Positions 18,967 through 30,799 of a stretch of 31,082 bases of DNA are shown piece by piece; position 1 is the first letter of the stretch, and every line of letters starts with the position of its first letter. The notes beneath the pieces are model-generated. The model saw nothing but the letters and a program-made list of their open reading frames with translations. It searched no databases and was not told the DNA's origin. Position numbers and translations under genes: made by a program. The stretch comes from Rhizophagus sp. LPA8_4_AMF (lineage: Eukaryota; Glomeromycota; Glomeromycetes; Glomerales; Glomeraceae): assembly GCA_021464525.1 (NCBI GenBank), contig JADRCO010000552.1, forward strand, positions 1 through 31,082, written 5' to 3'.

Positions 18967-21900
18967 TTATGCATGAAACTGCAAACAATCAAATGCCATC
19001 AAAATTATGATGACCATTATGCTTATATCTTAAACACTTGACAATATTTGTTTATTCTACCAGTTAAGCTTTATGTAATGAAGATAAGTTTTAAAGCATC
19101 AGAAGCAGTCAAGCAAACAAAAAAGTCCATATGCATTGCCCCCAATGCCTTTATAAATGTCAAGATCTTCAATGCACATTGGCATATAATTGGCATAAAA
19201 ACATTGCATATTTTCCTGTTTCTACCCAACATGAATGCAAGTAGATGGATTGATAATTTGAAAAAATGCCATCTCATTATTTATTAATCAATAGTCTTAT
19301 AACTCTATATATACTAAACTTCTATAAGGAAGTAAAATAAAAAGAATTCTATAACATGTGATAATAGCAAAGCAACCACTATTATTATTATTATTAATGT
19401 ATTTTGCCAGTTGGCTTTAAACCAAATAGCTTTAATTCATTTTTAATATGCAGAAGAAATGTCTATAAAGAAGCGAAAAGAAAAGGATCCTGCAATTTTC
19501 AATCTCTTATCTCTCACACCAAATCTTTTCATTAAACAACTTTATTCTACACCTCCTTAAATTAGGATAGATTATTTTATTAAAATTATGAGTTAACAAA
19601 TAATTAGCTATTCTTTTACATAGAATATTATTATTCAAAATACTATTATTAAAAGAAATCCAGATAAATTCAAGAAGGAAATTACCAAACTCACAATCCT
19701 AAAATTGTAAAGAGGGTTTATTCAACTTCTCATTCCATAGACAATTGGTTAGCTAAATGTAATTAGATATACAATACTATTAACCTGCATACAGCTCCAT
19801 TGAAAGAAGTTTTAATTCTTTTAATGTAACATAAAAAAGTTGGATAAAAATGTATTTGATCTAATTATATAGAATCTCATTAATTGAACAATTAATCTAA
19901 GAATTTCAAAAAAGGATATGTTAATGAAGGGAATAATATGCTTTTATAAGGTGATTACAAATTTCTATTCTGATTATGATATTGTCTTAATATCATATTA
20001 TATATTTTTATTCATAAAAAATTGATGCATTCTATTCATTCTGGTGATAGGCTGGACCTTCAAGTCCTCCCGATGCTTGATTCGGATAAGTGGGAGTTGG
20101 CATTTATTGAAATTTCACAATTAGTTCCTTGTTCAGACAAGCATAATTACGATTGGAAGAAGTTAAATCGTACTTGTGCCAAATGGTTAGCTTATAAATA
20201 CAAAGAGTACAAAAAAAATACAGAAAACACTGGCAAATAGATAATTTATAAGTACAGAGCTCAAGAAATATAGAAAATACAATATTTCTACAACGCAAAA
20301 TAAAAATTTTATTTTATATACTATTGTCATTAAAAAATTTTATCTTTCATATTATACAAAATTGGATATGAAAAAATACTTATATTAATGCAAACAGAAT
20401 ATAAAGAAATGCAAAATGACTAAAAGTAGAAAGTAGAAAAATTATTGAAATTATGGATTTCCAAATTTTTCAGCAAGGCCTTCAAGAAAAATATCCTACC
20501 TGAGTAAACATATATGGATCAGTTACACTGGAAAATGGTGCCATAATGCGTGCTACAAGCAGTTATCACAATAAAGCATGGTTTAGCGACAGATATAGCT
20601 ATCCTTTAATGCATTTTTTACATACTAAATTTGTATAATTTATGGTTTCAATTGACTACATCAAGCAATTGATATCAGGATTTGTGGTTCATGACGAAGA
20701 ACCATGTCATCTTGGAAATGATTTTCACCATATAAAGAGAAAATTGAAGACCAAATAATTCTTTTCTACAATTGTTAGGATGTTCTATCAAACTAAAATC
20801 AAGAATTAGAATAATATAATATTGAAAAAATTCCAAAGTTTCTATTACTGCTTTATATTAAAATGTAACAAAGTATATTTACTAGATTAAACTAAATGAT
20901 CAATAGAAAAATTTTATTTATACAAAAAATTAGCATTTCAGATTTTTAATTATAGATTAATTATTATCTTATGAGAATAGTAAATTATTCATAGTTTTTT
21001 TATATAAGAATTTTCATTTGGAGACATTTTCATTTTTTAGCAAATCAGAAATGCATACACTAGTTATTGATTGTTTAGGTAGTGGGTATACTTTTTGGGT
21101 ATTACTTGTAGTTACAAGTGTTTTATTACACAACTCTAACAAGGGATTCAACCACAATCAACAAAACAATGTATTATATTTCAAAAAATGGCTTCCCAAT
21201 GTTTACCAAGCGTCAAAATTTTGAGAAAAACCAATGTTAATACAGCAGAAACCCGATATCGTCAAGAAGCTTCCTGCAGTATAACAAAAAAACCAAGTGG
21301 TAATTTCTGCCAGGTTTAATGTTATTAGAGCAACAGGGGAACTTATCTGCTAAACATATTATCAAACACTTTCAAAACTTAACTGATCATTCAAGTGTAA
21401 TTTGTTATCCTTGACCAAGAGTTGTGACTGTAAAATCCATAATTTCTGGATTAAGACCAAAATTTTAAATAGGAATTATTCTCTTTGCTTTAGTCTGGCT
21501 AATTTAAATAGCAATAATGAAAAAGGCTCATAAATATTCCAACAAATGAATTTTTATAGATGATTTATTCATTTAAAAGAGTATTTAGGATTCATTCATT
21601 TAAAAGATAGTAAACTTAAAAAAGAATTGCATAGATAGAAAGAAATTTGGAAGTTTAAATTAAACTATGTTTATAGGAAAAAGCTTGATGCACCAAGTCA
21701 ATACAGAATAGCTCGTGAAATAAGAGAAATTTCAAAAACTTATGAAATTGGGTTTAATCAATCAATGGTATCTTGTCTTTATAATGGATGATTATGAAAT
21801 ATTTTGACAAAAAAACCTGTGACACCATAAATGTGACGGATTATGTACAAAACTGCACATGCTATGAAAAATAATAGTTTAATTCATTTTTTGGTCATGA

Positions 21901-23185
21901 AAAGATTAGCTATTTTTTTCACATTCCTCCCACTTCATGGTCTTTTGAACATTTTTGTAACTGGACAGATTCGTATTAGCCTTCCAGAACCATTTGAATA
22001 AGAATGATAATAAGCATTTCTTTTACTATACTCTAGAAAAGATGAAAGATGATTCAACTACATCTCTCCACTTTTTCATGCATATGCTCATTCTATAAAA
22101 TGTCAACTAAAATATCACCCAAGGATTCAAGAAGATATTATGAAGAAAAGAGATTGTCTATAAAGATTTAATTATAAATATAAGAAATTATATAATTTAA
22201 AAGTAAAATGAATGGAGAATTAATATACAAATTAAAGCATAATGTATTTTACAATAAGGGATATTGAATTGCATTTATTATTATATTATAAACTTAGAAA
22301 TGAATTTTATTGTTAATTATTCTGGTAAATTAAGTGAGTCAAGTACTTTATAGGAAATATAATTTCACAAATCACAGATTTCATCAAAACCAAAATTTCA
22401 GCCTTGTTCGAGAAATATGTGTTTACTGCCATTCACTAAAACACTGGACTGTAAATTGTGATACATATGGGGTGGTTTCTGCAAATTGTTCTTATTTACT
22501 GTAAATTTTATCACTATAACAGAAAAGAAAAAGTGTAAAACTTAAAAATTTGATAAATTATATCTATTATTTATTACTCATTGAAGACTATGAAAAATAA
22601 CAAAATCTTTATAGATTTTCTAAAAGAACTGAAGATTATAAGTAGTTTTGTTAATAATTTCTAATTACATTACTGAAAAATTTAAGAATGAGATTGAGAA
22701 CTTATAATAAAAAGAATATACCATATATTTGAATTATAAAATTATTTTTTTCATATAATTGCTTTCTCTAATACCCTAATAATGAAATTTATTTATATAT
22801 TAGAAAATATATTTAATTATTATTAAATCATTCTATTCTTTCCACTATGAAATAGTATAGCAGTCACTTAACAAGTTAGTAATTGAAGCAGAATGGTTAG
22901 TATGTAATTCCAATTATCAAGACGTCTTTGATTAACAATGTTGAAATTACATCACTGCATAAAGGTTTCAAACAAAATGTATGTAGAAAAATCCAAGTAT
23001 ATTAAAATCAGGAAAGATTCTTGAAAGTTTATTGCAGGAATACATTCATTTTATTGAAGAAAAACAAGTTTATCATAATCACCACTGTGCAGTAAAATAG
23101 GAGAAAAAACTGAAGCACATTAATTGTTTTATTGTAAAAATTAATATAAAAGGGATTGCCACTTTAAATGCTTATGAAAAATATT

Positions 23186-23500
23186 GGATTCAATTCAGGA
23201 TAGTAGAGAGTGGGATGTAATAATTAAAAATTTACCAAAAGAAAAGCTTGTGGACCAAGTAATATCAGTTATAAAGATATTGCATTAAAACCCTGAAGAA
23301 TATAGTTTACATTTATGAGATAATAAATGATATATTCTCAAACCAAACAATATCCTCAGATTGGAAGAAAGTAAATATTTACAATATTTACCCAAGTCCA
23401 AAACCAAATCTTGGGAATATCAATTACAAAATACTCATCCAATAACATTACACAAGAACTAAAAGAAAGTATGATGAAATTGTTTATCAAATATCAATAA
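23186..23500 (+). pseudogene. Degenerate LINE reverse-transcriptase fingers fragment
   Basis: Reading through three frames gives a recognisable non-LTR reverse transcriptase N-terminal region: VIIKNLPKEK, then CGPSNISYKDIALKP (family pattern K-A-x-G-P-S-x-I-S-Y-E), IYEIINDIFSNQTISSDWKK with VNIY, then PSPKP, then SWEYQLQNTHPITL (family pattern L-x-N-T-R-P-I-T-L-L-E). At least three stops or frameshifts intervene. The match to the fingers region is clear by motif order and spacing. The catalytic palm should follow, but the next few hundred bases are AT-rich with no YADD. Confidence 0.7.
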
Positions 23501-23878
23501 ATTATTTATAATAGCAATCACAAATCTTTTGGATTCTAAATAAAATTTATTTTTTATAAAATTTTAAATTTATTACTTTAAATTCTAATAGTTTTTATTT
23601 AGGGTAATGAGTAAAAGTATTCAAATTTTGTTACTCATAAATAAAGAAAAAATTTTTATTACATTTTATTCCAATTAGTTTTATTTCAATTTGTTTCAAT
23701 TCAATCAAATTATAAAAAAACTTTATTACAACAATATATAGTCATTAGTAAAAAGGAGTTATACAAAAATCATGTTATATTAATGAAAAGATGAAAAGAT
23801 CATGGTAAATCTTTAGGATTAATTGACTTTGAAACAATCATTTATATCATATACTGAAAGTTTACACAATTAAAGAAA

Positions 23879-24586
23879 ATGAATTTTATTGTATTACAAA
23901 TAAAAAAAAAGATTGTGCATCCAATATATGTGTGCTTAATCTATATAAAAGATAATGGAAACAAATATTATATACAAAAAAAAAAAATAGATATTAATGA
24001 GAAACAATCAAACATTTTCAAACAGTTGCTAGAGCAGTTAATAAAGAAAAATATTTTAAAAATTTCATAATAGAATATTAACAGGTGTTGCATCTGATAA
24101 TTCAGAAGTTAGTGATAATAAAATCACTTTAAGTTTGAACTGCAAGAGAATATATTGACAATCAGAACTATCATTTGAATTACATCATTTTCCAGAAGAT
24201 ATACATTTCCAATCTCAAGCAAAATTAACATGGCTCTTCTTTATATATGAAGGCCATTTAAGCATAATTGGAGTTTTTTAAAAAAAGAAACATACTACAA
24301 AGACTGACAAATATTACTTTAGGCATCTATTGAACATTCAAGTCATATTGGTAGAAGTCAAACTTTATGTATAAATTTCCTGAGCTTGCTTACTGAGAAT
24401 TTTCAATTCCAACTTTGGAGAATACTCAGAAAGAACTCAGAACTCGATAATGTCATTATCAAACTTATAGAAGTAACAAAAAGCTTCCACAATCTGAATA
24501 ACTACCATCTAATATCAATAAATTATCTTTGGGAGGTGCGGGACAAGTTTGAAAATCTGAAGAACAATAGTGCTGAACATAATTAG
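23879..24586 (+). pseudogene. Broken plus-strand coding remnant, family unknown
   Basis: Three successive plus-strand frames follow each other closely: 23879-24070 (KKKIDINEKQSNIFKQLLEQ), about 24071-24280 (NRILTGVASDNSEVSDNKIT, one internal stop, then ELHHFPEDIHFQSQAKLTWL), and about 24386-24586 (FQFQLWRILRKNSELDNVII). They probably descend from one gene or transposon ORF. No domain is recognised. It lies about 400 bp downstream of the reverse-transcriptase remnant on the same strand, so it may belong to the same element. Confidence 0.35.
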
Positions 24587-25006
24587 TCTAATTTTAGATC
24601 TATCCATAATAAGCTTTGTACATTTTTGAAATTTTTAAAGAGATTACTGGTTTCAGTCGAAGAGAATGAAAACAAAATTGTTACAGATATTTTTATATTA
24701 CTGAATGTCTCATATTTCTAAGACAAAAATAAAAACCATAACCATAAGCAAATCAGTTCTCTTATTGTTAACAAATTTAATAATAAAGTATAATTTATGC
24801 AGTATTAAAATGTTATTTTAATAAAAACAGGCAGGCATGACTACAATCAAATTACAGTGCACAATTGAAAAATTAGTCATAAAAAATTTTAAATGAGAAA
24901 GGTATAAAATAGTAGGTTGTACTTTATATATAAATCCTTCGCTCTCTATTCTTTGCTTTCTATAACAAAACGTCTTTTATTAGGCCTTGCAGAATCCAGA
25001 TCAACT

Positions 25007-25087
25007 ATGACGCAAGTTGAACCAAAAACAATTCTTTATCAAGTAAAATTCCAGAAACTAAATGATTATAAACAAGATATGGGGTAA
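25007..25087 (+). CDS. Possible short ORF or first exon behind a TATA-like promoter (26 aa)
   Basis: TTATATATAAATCC at about 24924-24937 is followed by a pyrimidine-rich stretch (TTCGCTCTCTATTCTTTGCTTTC) and then ATG at 25007 opening MTQVEPKTILYQVKFQKLND before a TAA at 25085-25087. The promoter layout is good, but the ORF is tiny. If spliced, the donor could be GTAATA at the stop. The product is unknown and expression is uncertain. Confidence 0.22.
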   Translation: MTQVEPKTILYQVKFQKLNDYKQDMG

Positions 25088-25443
25088 TAGACTTTTTTAA
25101 AGTAACCTATACATGATCATGTGAAAAAAAATATACAAGTACAAATTTGCAAAGCCAAGAATTTTTTGCATTACAATAATGATAATACATTGAAAAATAT
25201 TGAGATAAGAATAAACTATGAAATTTTTATAACCATTATTGGTCTAATTATTTCATAGTTCCAAGTCATGGCATATAAAATTGGAAATTTTAGTTATAAA
25301 TAATTTATATTAATAATTTATTAAAAATGAATAATTATGTATTATACAATGTGTTAGATATGTAAAATTTAGCTAAATTTTAACATAAAGAAATTTGATA
25401 ATAAAATAATACTACTTTAATAGTATAAATATATAACTATTAT

Positions 25444-26991
25444 TTAAAATTTAAATTCATTATAAACATTAATGAAACAAAAATCTTTATATTTTTTAAT
25501 AACTCCTATATGTTTATAATATTCAATCATTTCATTAAAATCATTATTCATTTCTTCGTAATCATAAATACTAATTGAAGATAACCACATCGATTTTCGA
25601 CCCACCCAATTCTCAAAAAAATTCCTTAAAGAATGAATATTATAAATATTATAACTACCAATATCAATTTTATATAAATTAAGTGGAGCAGAATTTATTA
25701 AAATTTTTAATAAATTATCACCAATTTCAGGTAAATAATTTCCATCTCTATAATGATAAATATATATACCTTCCAATGATTGGCAATTTAATAAAACTTG
25801 TTCAAAATTATGAAGGTACATATCATCTAAATCAATTCTAAGATATTTTAAATTTGAACAATGTTGAGATAATCTACTAAGAAGTTGACCAGTAAAAAGA
25901 TTAGCATTAAAATCCATCGAAATTATTTGAAGATCATTTTCAGATTCTTGAATAATTCTATTAACAGCATAAAAAGTAGCAGAATATAATAAATTAATAT
26001 GAAGAACTTGTAACTTAGGATAATTATAAAAATTCTTATATAATTCAATATCAAAAATATCAAAAATTTGATTATATAATTTAAATTTTTTTAAATTAAT
26101 AAATTTTGGAAAAAAGTAATCATAAAAAGGTGAAAAATTTTCTATAGGTAAACTTAAATAAATAATATTATGAGCATGCTTTAATACTGCAGAACCAATA
26201 TCTCCATAATTTCCATGTATAAATTGATGACTTATTTTATTTCTTATAGTTAAATATTTCACTTTTTGTTGCGTTTCAATTAATTTAGCAAGCCCAGAAT
26301 TTGAAGTTGTAAGATAAATATAAAACCTTTCTATAAATTTGCAAATTTTAGCCAACCCATAAAATAGTGAAGAATCATCCTTACTACTACAATATAATTC
26401 ATAAAGTTTCGCAAAGCAAATTTCTGCTCCAGGAAATTTATATAATGGATATTTAACCTCCATCGTATCTAAACATTTAATATTATAACATTTACTAATA
26501 AGTAGTTTATATATTTCTTGTTCCAATAATTTAATACATCGATTATCATAATGTCGAAAAACCTTTTCATAAAAATTTTGACCAAATAGTTGATATTTAA
26601 TATATTTACAAAAACTGATATAATTAAATAAAGGTTTTTGCTGAGGATTTTTAAGTATATCAATCTTTTGATTCTTAATAAATACGTAATTAAATATGTA
26701 ATTTAATAAAGGATTTCTTCGTTTCGACTTATCAGTATCCTGACTTTTTAATAACAATCTTGATTCTTCCGGTAAATGTAAGAGGATAATATTAAAGAAT
26801 ATTCTTGCTTTTTTAATTTTTTCCAAATTTCCGAAAGGTTTTGTTATAACTTCCCATGGATTTCTCCATAAAATTGGTACTGCAATTTTACACCAGAGCC
26901 TATTTACCAATAAACAAGGGTATAAAGAATTTTTGTCTTTATATATTACTTCAAACACTAATGTAAGACAATCGTGATTGAGTTTATTCAT
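25444..26991 (-). CDS. F-box protein with degenerate leucine-rich repeats (515 aa)
   Basis: An intact single-exon gene with ATG at 26991-26989. Residues about 3-48 form an F-box: LNHDCLTLVFEVIYKDK, then SLYPCLLVNRLWCKIAVPIL and W-x-x-P-W, with the expected L-P-substitute start, the C-L-L-V-N-R-x-W core and a trailing tryptophan pair. The rest (about 270-515) carries irregular leucine-rich repeats (LKKFKLYNQIFD, LQVLHINLLYS, LKYLRIDLDDM, LEGIYIYHY, LYKIDIG) that would form a substrate-binding solenoid. The predicted role is substrate receptor of an SCF (Skp1-cullin) ubiquitin ligase. The substrate is unknown. Such genes are massively expanded in Rhizophagus. TATATATTA lies about 30-40 bp upstream of the start. 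Minus-strand frames inside it in other registers are shadows. Confidence 0.88.
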   Translation of the reverse strand: MNKLNHDCLTLVFEVIYKDKNSLYPCLLVNRLWCKIAVPILWRNPWEVITKPFGNLEKIKKARIFFNIILLHLPEESRLLLKSQDTDKSKRRNPLLNYIFNYVFIKNQKIDILKNPQQKPLFNYISFCKYIKYQLFGQNFYEKVFRHYDNRCIKLLEQEIYKLLISKCYNIKCLDTMEVKYPLYKFPGAEICFAKLYELYCSSKDDSSLFYGLAKICKFIERFYIYLTTSNSGLAKLIETQQKVKYLTIRNKISHQFIHGNYGDIGSAVLKHAHNIIYLSLPIENFSPFYDYFFPKFINLKKFKLYNQIFDIFDIELYKNFYNYPKLQVLHINLLYSATFYAVNRIIQESENDLQIISMDFNANLFTGQLLSRLSQHCSNLKYLRIDLDDMYLHNFEQVLLNCQSLEGIYIYHYRDGNYLPEIGDNLLKILINSAPLNLYKIDIGSYNIYNIHSLRNFFENWVGRKSMWLSSISIYDYEEMNNDFNEMIEYYKHIGVIKKYKDFCFINVYNEFKF

Positions 26992-27020
26992 TTCTTATTG
27001 AAAAATAAAAAGAACGGAGG

Positions 27021-27030
27021 GTATATATTA
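27021..27030 (-). promoter_or_regulatory. TATA-like element upstream of the F-box gene
   Basis: On the coding strand TAATATATAC lies 30-39 bp before the ATG at 26991, in an otherwise unremarkable leader. The position would give a very short 5' untranslated region, so the box may serve a start site close to the ATG. This is a sequence match only. Confidence 0.35.
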
Positions 27031-28493
27031 AAGTATCAACGGGAGTTTTTTTTTAATAAGAAAAGTGATTTACTGTGCTTCTTTATTTTATCACTAAACT
27101 CGGGAGTTTCTAAAATTGATTAGTAAAGGATTACCCTTTTTATTACTTAAATAATCAATACGATAAATATTTAGTAAATATTTATGTACTTGAAAGCCTT
27201 CTTGCAGATCATACTGATTTCAAAAATGACAAGCGCCGCTTTATTAATCCAATAATAAATTGGTAAGATTTAGAATCACGTGAACAAATTATAATATATA
27301 AAGTTAGAAATTTTGTTTGTCTTAGATATTACATAATATTCAATCAAAGAATTCTACAAGTGCCATAAACAAGGAATCCGAACTTTTTTTTTCCCAATGA
27401 CAACATTAATTACATATCTTTTCTGGTTTCTTTATCATGAGAAGAAATTAAAAAATTTCGAGTTAACTAGTATTTTATGTCCTGAGGGTTAGGAGATAAT
27501 GAATTAAAAGCTCATGATAGGTTTAACCGATCGTCAATAAACGGTATACATTTCAAATATTATCTATTTTAGAAAAGCGTTATTTTTAATACTTCACATA
27601 AGCATATTTAACAAATCGTAATAGTCAATAACGGTACCCATAGTATTTGTATATTATAATTAAGTTTTTTGTCGAATTTCCATTCTTATGATTACAAAAT
27701 TGCTTTAATATGTCCATGTTCAATAGACCTTACACGTGTAATAAAATTATTAAGGAACAATATAAAAGACAATAATTGTTCAGGGGAACTTCAAGTTGAT
27801 CAAATGTGGGGGAACAAATTATCAATTCTATTTAGTCAAGTGATCTGAAATTGGTATTACAATATTACATAGATGACGAAAGATGCGCGACATGCATGTT
27901 GGATTTCTTAAATAGGGAGTTACTATAGGGGAAAATTCTTATTAGCTCTAATAAATTTGGATAAGTGATTGTAATACATTAAATACATTAGTGCATTTAA
28001 ATTCCGAAATTAAATTCTGAATAGAATGTTCAAACTGTCATCTTACATCATGAAAAAAAAAAAAATAATAATAATTTTACACCTTATAATAAAGCGTTGG
28101 GATGATATGAAAATTATTAAAAGAAATACAAATGTCGAATTTTATATATTAATTACTTAATAATTATTTTTTGTCTACTTTTATTGATTAATTATTCTAT
28201 AACCACAGAATTTGATAATTGATATTCGTCACGTGTGCATTTTTTTTAAAAAAAATAATTGATATTCCATTACATGCTAGCAGAAGCTAAGAATATTCCG
28301 ATTAGAATTATTATGATTATCTTCGATCGGCTATCGGGCTTCTAATTGTGAATTCTGTTATTAATTGCGATTATTTAATAAAATTAAAAAATATAATATA
28401 TAGTCCATATGAGTCTTTGTTTGCAGTAAATATGATAATTCATCTAAATTATTATAAAGGTAGCTTGTAGGTGAACTAGACGGTCGTTCTGGT
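27031..28493. other. AT-rich intergenic DNA, no gene supported
   Basis: About 1.46 kb with no open frame of note, no RNA gene and no clear repeat. The A-run at about 28051-28064 is simple sequence. The left part is the F-box gene's upstream region. Confidence 0.55.
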
Positions 28494-28688
28494 GTGATTA
28501 CTAATAAAAATAAAACTATAAATAATATTTTTCATTTAACTTCGTCAACGATAATTCAAAGAATGAATAGATACAAATTCTTTCATTATACTCGTGATAA
28601 TTTTTTTCATGTAACTTGCTTTATTTTACACAATCCTATCTCCCTGGATGTATGGAAAGCCACCAGACATCATGTCGGGTATATGTAG
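28494..28688 (+). pseudogene. Fragment related to the small Y-x-[IV]-T-C motif protein
   Basis: The open frame has GTG at its left limit; the first ATG is codon 24 (28563). It reads MNRYKFFHYTRDNFFHVTCF then ILHNPISLDVWKATRHHVGYM. FFHVTC preceded by FFHY matches the twice-repeated FYY...YRITC pattern of the 159-aa protein at 4316-4795, including the hydrophobic I-L pair after the cysteine. The C-terminal codons run into a palindromic repeat that begins near 28655, so the original end has probably been replaced. No function is known. It could also be an exon of a spliced gene. Confidence 0.4.
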
Positions 28689-28925
28689 GATGATGTTTGC
28701 AAATCTTTAATCACAATTATCATGTGATTATTAAAAGAAAAAAATTAAATTGATCCAGAAAATTATTTAATTTACTAGAAACGGTTATAAAAAATTCAGA
28801 AAATCGGTAAATTTAAAATTCACCATATATGGTAATTATGATTAGCATGATGTCTCGATTGATGTCTTTGACATTATGTTAAATGATGTCCAAACATCAT
28901 ACATCATGATGTCCGGACATCAACC
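28655..28925. repeat. Palindromic GACATCATG / GATGTC repeat, MITE-like
   Basis: The word GATGTC or its complement GACATC recurs in both orientations: AGACATCATGTCGGG near 28667, GCATGATGTCTCGATTGATG near 28848, GATGTCCAAACATCATACATC near 28885, and the perfect palindrome GATGTCCGGACATC near 28909-28922. The cluster ends abruptly at ATCAACC. The left and right clusters face each other across AT-rich filler, as in a foldback MITE. No exact target duplication was identified. Confidence 0.5.
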
Positions 28926-29095
28926 TTTTGTTAACGTTAGCTTGCGATGTGGATGACTTTTACAACGGTTCTACGGCAAATTATTATATCACATGCAAAC
29001 AATTTTCATATTCTTTTATCGCAAATATATTAAACAAAAAAAATATACCAAATTACAAAAATTATTCTTACATTACGTAAAAAATATTTGTGAAC

Positions 29096-29976
29096 TTATT
29101 CTTCATTTCCAGCTTCAATTTTTTGCAATTGTTATAGACTGTCTGATATGCATGTAACACTTAATCCCATACCCGCTAACATATTAATTCCAGTTACAGA
29201 TGTCCCTGAACTAGCCAAGCCTAGCCCAATAGCACTTTTTGCAGCAGTTATTTGTTTATTTTGAAGTGATGCAATACAATGACAAAGAAGCATTACTTTT
29301 TTTTTAAGTTGATTTTTTATTTTTACAATTTTTCCATTTGGATAAGTGGATATAAATAATAAATCAAAAAATCCAATTAGTTCAGGATCACATCTCTATA
29401 AATTTAACAAATTCATCAGGATCGATAATAAGTTCTTGATGCACTTGATGTTGATGGTTATATAAAACAATAGAAGAAGTTGAACTTTGTCGTTTAGAAA
29501 ATCATGAAAAGTAACAAATTCTATGATTAAGAAAAATTCTTTTATTGATAGAAAATAAACAATACTGATAAATTAAATATTTGATTTCAAACGAATTGTA
29601 TTCTTCAATTCAGCTTCTAACTCATGTATTTAGCCACTAATTCCTACAACTAATTTTGCTTTATTAAGAAGCTAATCATATTCATCTAAGATGACTTGAC
29701 TCTGCTTTGATTCTAGTGGTCAGTCACAATATAAAAATCATTGTTTCTTGCATTGTTTCTTTTATTACCGACTTAAATTTATGTCTATCATAAACTACTA
29801 GCTCGTTGTAATGTTTTCTGCACATCACATCACAAACTTTAAGCTTAGAACTATGGGAGTATTAAATAGCTTTCTCAAGAGGCCTATCTTTTAACCGTCT
29901 GAAGATTTCTTTATTGTCTTGTCAACCCATACTACACAAAGTTCTTTATTTTTCGTGGTCTACCCAATGGTGGCAT
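29096..29976 (-). pseudogene. Recently decayed gene of a multicopy-looking family (AT-hook start, GTS-x2-GI-x2-L-x2-MG end)
   Basis: Minus strand from ATG (29976-29974). The N terminus MPPLGRPRK is AT-hook-like (GRPRK). After a shift it reads KEIFRRLKDRPLEKAI, stop, YSHSSKLKVCDVMCRKHYNE and LVVYDRHKFKSV, with a C-x3-C-x2-H cluster. A middle stretch (about 29720-29590) with two stops reads ESKQSQVILDEYD and IHELEAELKNTI (coiled coil). The C-terminal part (about 29510-29096) reads VHQELIIDPDEFVKFIE, a shift, then DPELIGFFDLLFISTYPNGK, CIASLQNKQITAAKSAIG and SSGTSVTGINMLAGMG, ending at TAA 29098-29096. About four stops and several shifts are present, yet similarity to protein is high throughout, so decay is recent. 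I recall similar proteins as multicopy in Glomeromycotina; a transposon link is suspected but not shown. Confidence 0.6.
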
Positions 29977-30799
29977 TGTTTAATAAGAAAACTTTTTGAT
30001 CCAAGCAAATATTCTTTGATCCGTGTTAAAAAGAGGAGAAAAAAATAATATATAAAATTTCAGGTCAGGTTATGTAGTGTCGTGTAACTTTTATAATTAT
30101 ACTAATGTTAGTGCTAATATATTTGTTGATCATTTGAATTTGAAATCTGTACCACCTTATCAACCAATCGTCACGATTTTAACCATGCTCATATGGGCCG
30201 ATGCGTCAAATCCGCCCATATGTGTAAATTACAAACTGTATGGACAGATTGAAATGAACGATCGTAAATCTTTGTCTCATTAAAATATGAGAAAATAAAT
30301 TGTTGATTCTTGAATTGGCCATTTTTCTAATTGCTCATATAAATTTGATAACTAAGTTAAATGTTGGATTTATATTTAGTATATTTCAAAATATGCATTT
30401 ATTTATTCATTCCGAAGGACATTCTATTGTTATGCACTAGACGATTTACTAGTTAACCCATGTAGTATACCTTCCTTCAATCCATCCTTTTTCAGCCCTG
30501 CATTTTCTTTTTGATTATATACATTCTTTTTTGTGTAACACTAATAACTCTGTCCGCCCGGCACGTGATGTCGTGACGATGTACTGTACAATAAGCACTT
30601 CGGACTTAATAATGGTTTCCCGTTTCCTAGGGTAATATATACAGTAATTAATATAATTACTCATAATGGTCATATGAATAAAAGTTACTTAGAAAAAAAT
30701 TACTCATGCAAATCTGCAAATAATAATTCCTTATGACATGTAACACATAATCTTGATGTGGTTTTGTCATGAGTATATAATTTGAATAATATAAATATG
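29977..30799. other. AT-rich intergenic DNA, no gene supported
   Basis: The plus-strand frame at 30077-30283 has no ATG start and no domain features. A short inverted pair, CTCATATGGGC / GCCCATATG, lies at about 30188-30222. No RNA gene was seen. Confidence 0.5.

Larger units (their letters stand above)
18115..25006. other. Decayed transposon graveyard, very AT-rich
   Basis: About 7 kb without an intact gene. Many short plus-strand stretches read like protein but are broken by stops and shifts: MLDYAHISNFTEIMKSII from 18399, MHSIHSGDRLDLQVLP from 20025, QGNLSAKHIIKHFQNLTDHS near 21340, and the LINE fragments listed separately. CpG appears sparse relative to the GC-richer elements elsewhere in the window, and many stops are one transition from sense codons, as in methylation-driven decay. 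The order of reverse-transcriptase pieces (palm at 18.8 kb before fingers at 23.2 kb) means at least two copies or a rearrangement. Confidence 0.6.

Noticed and set aside
26469..26663. 64-codon minus-strand frame
   Set aside because: It is a shadow inside the intact F-box gene in another register.
30077..30283. Plus-strand 68-codon frame
   Set aside because: It has GTG at the left limit, no recognisable sequence features and nothing conserved with neighbours.
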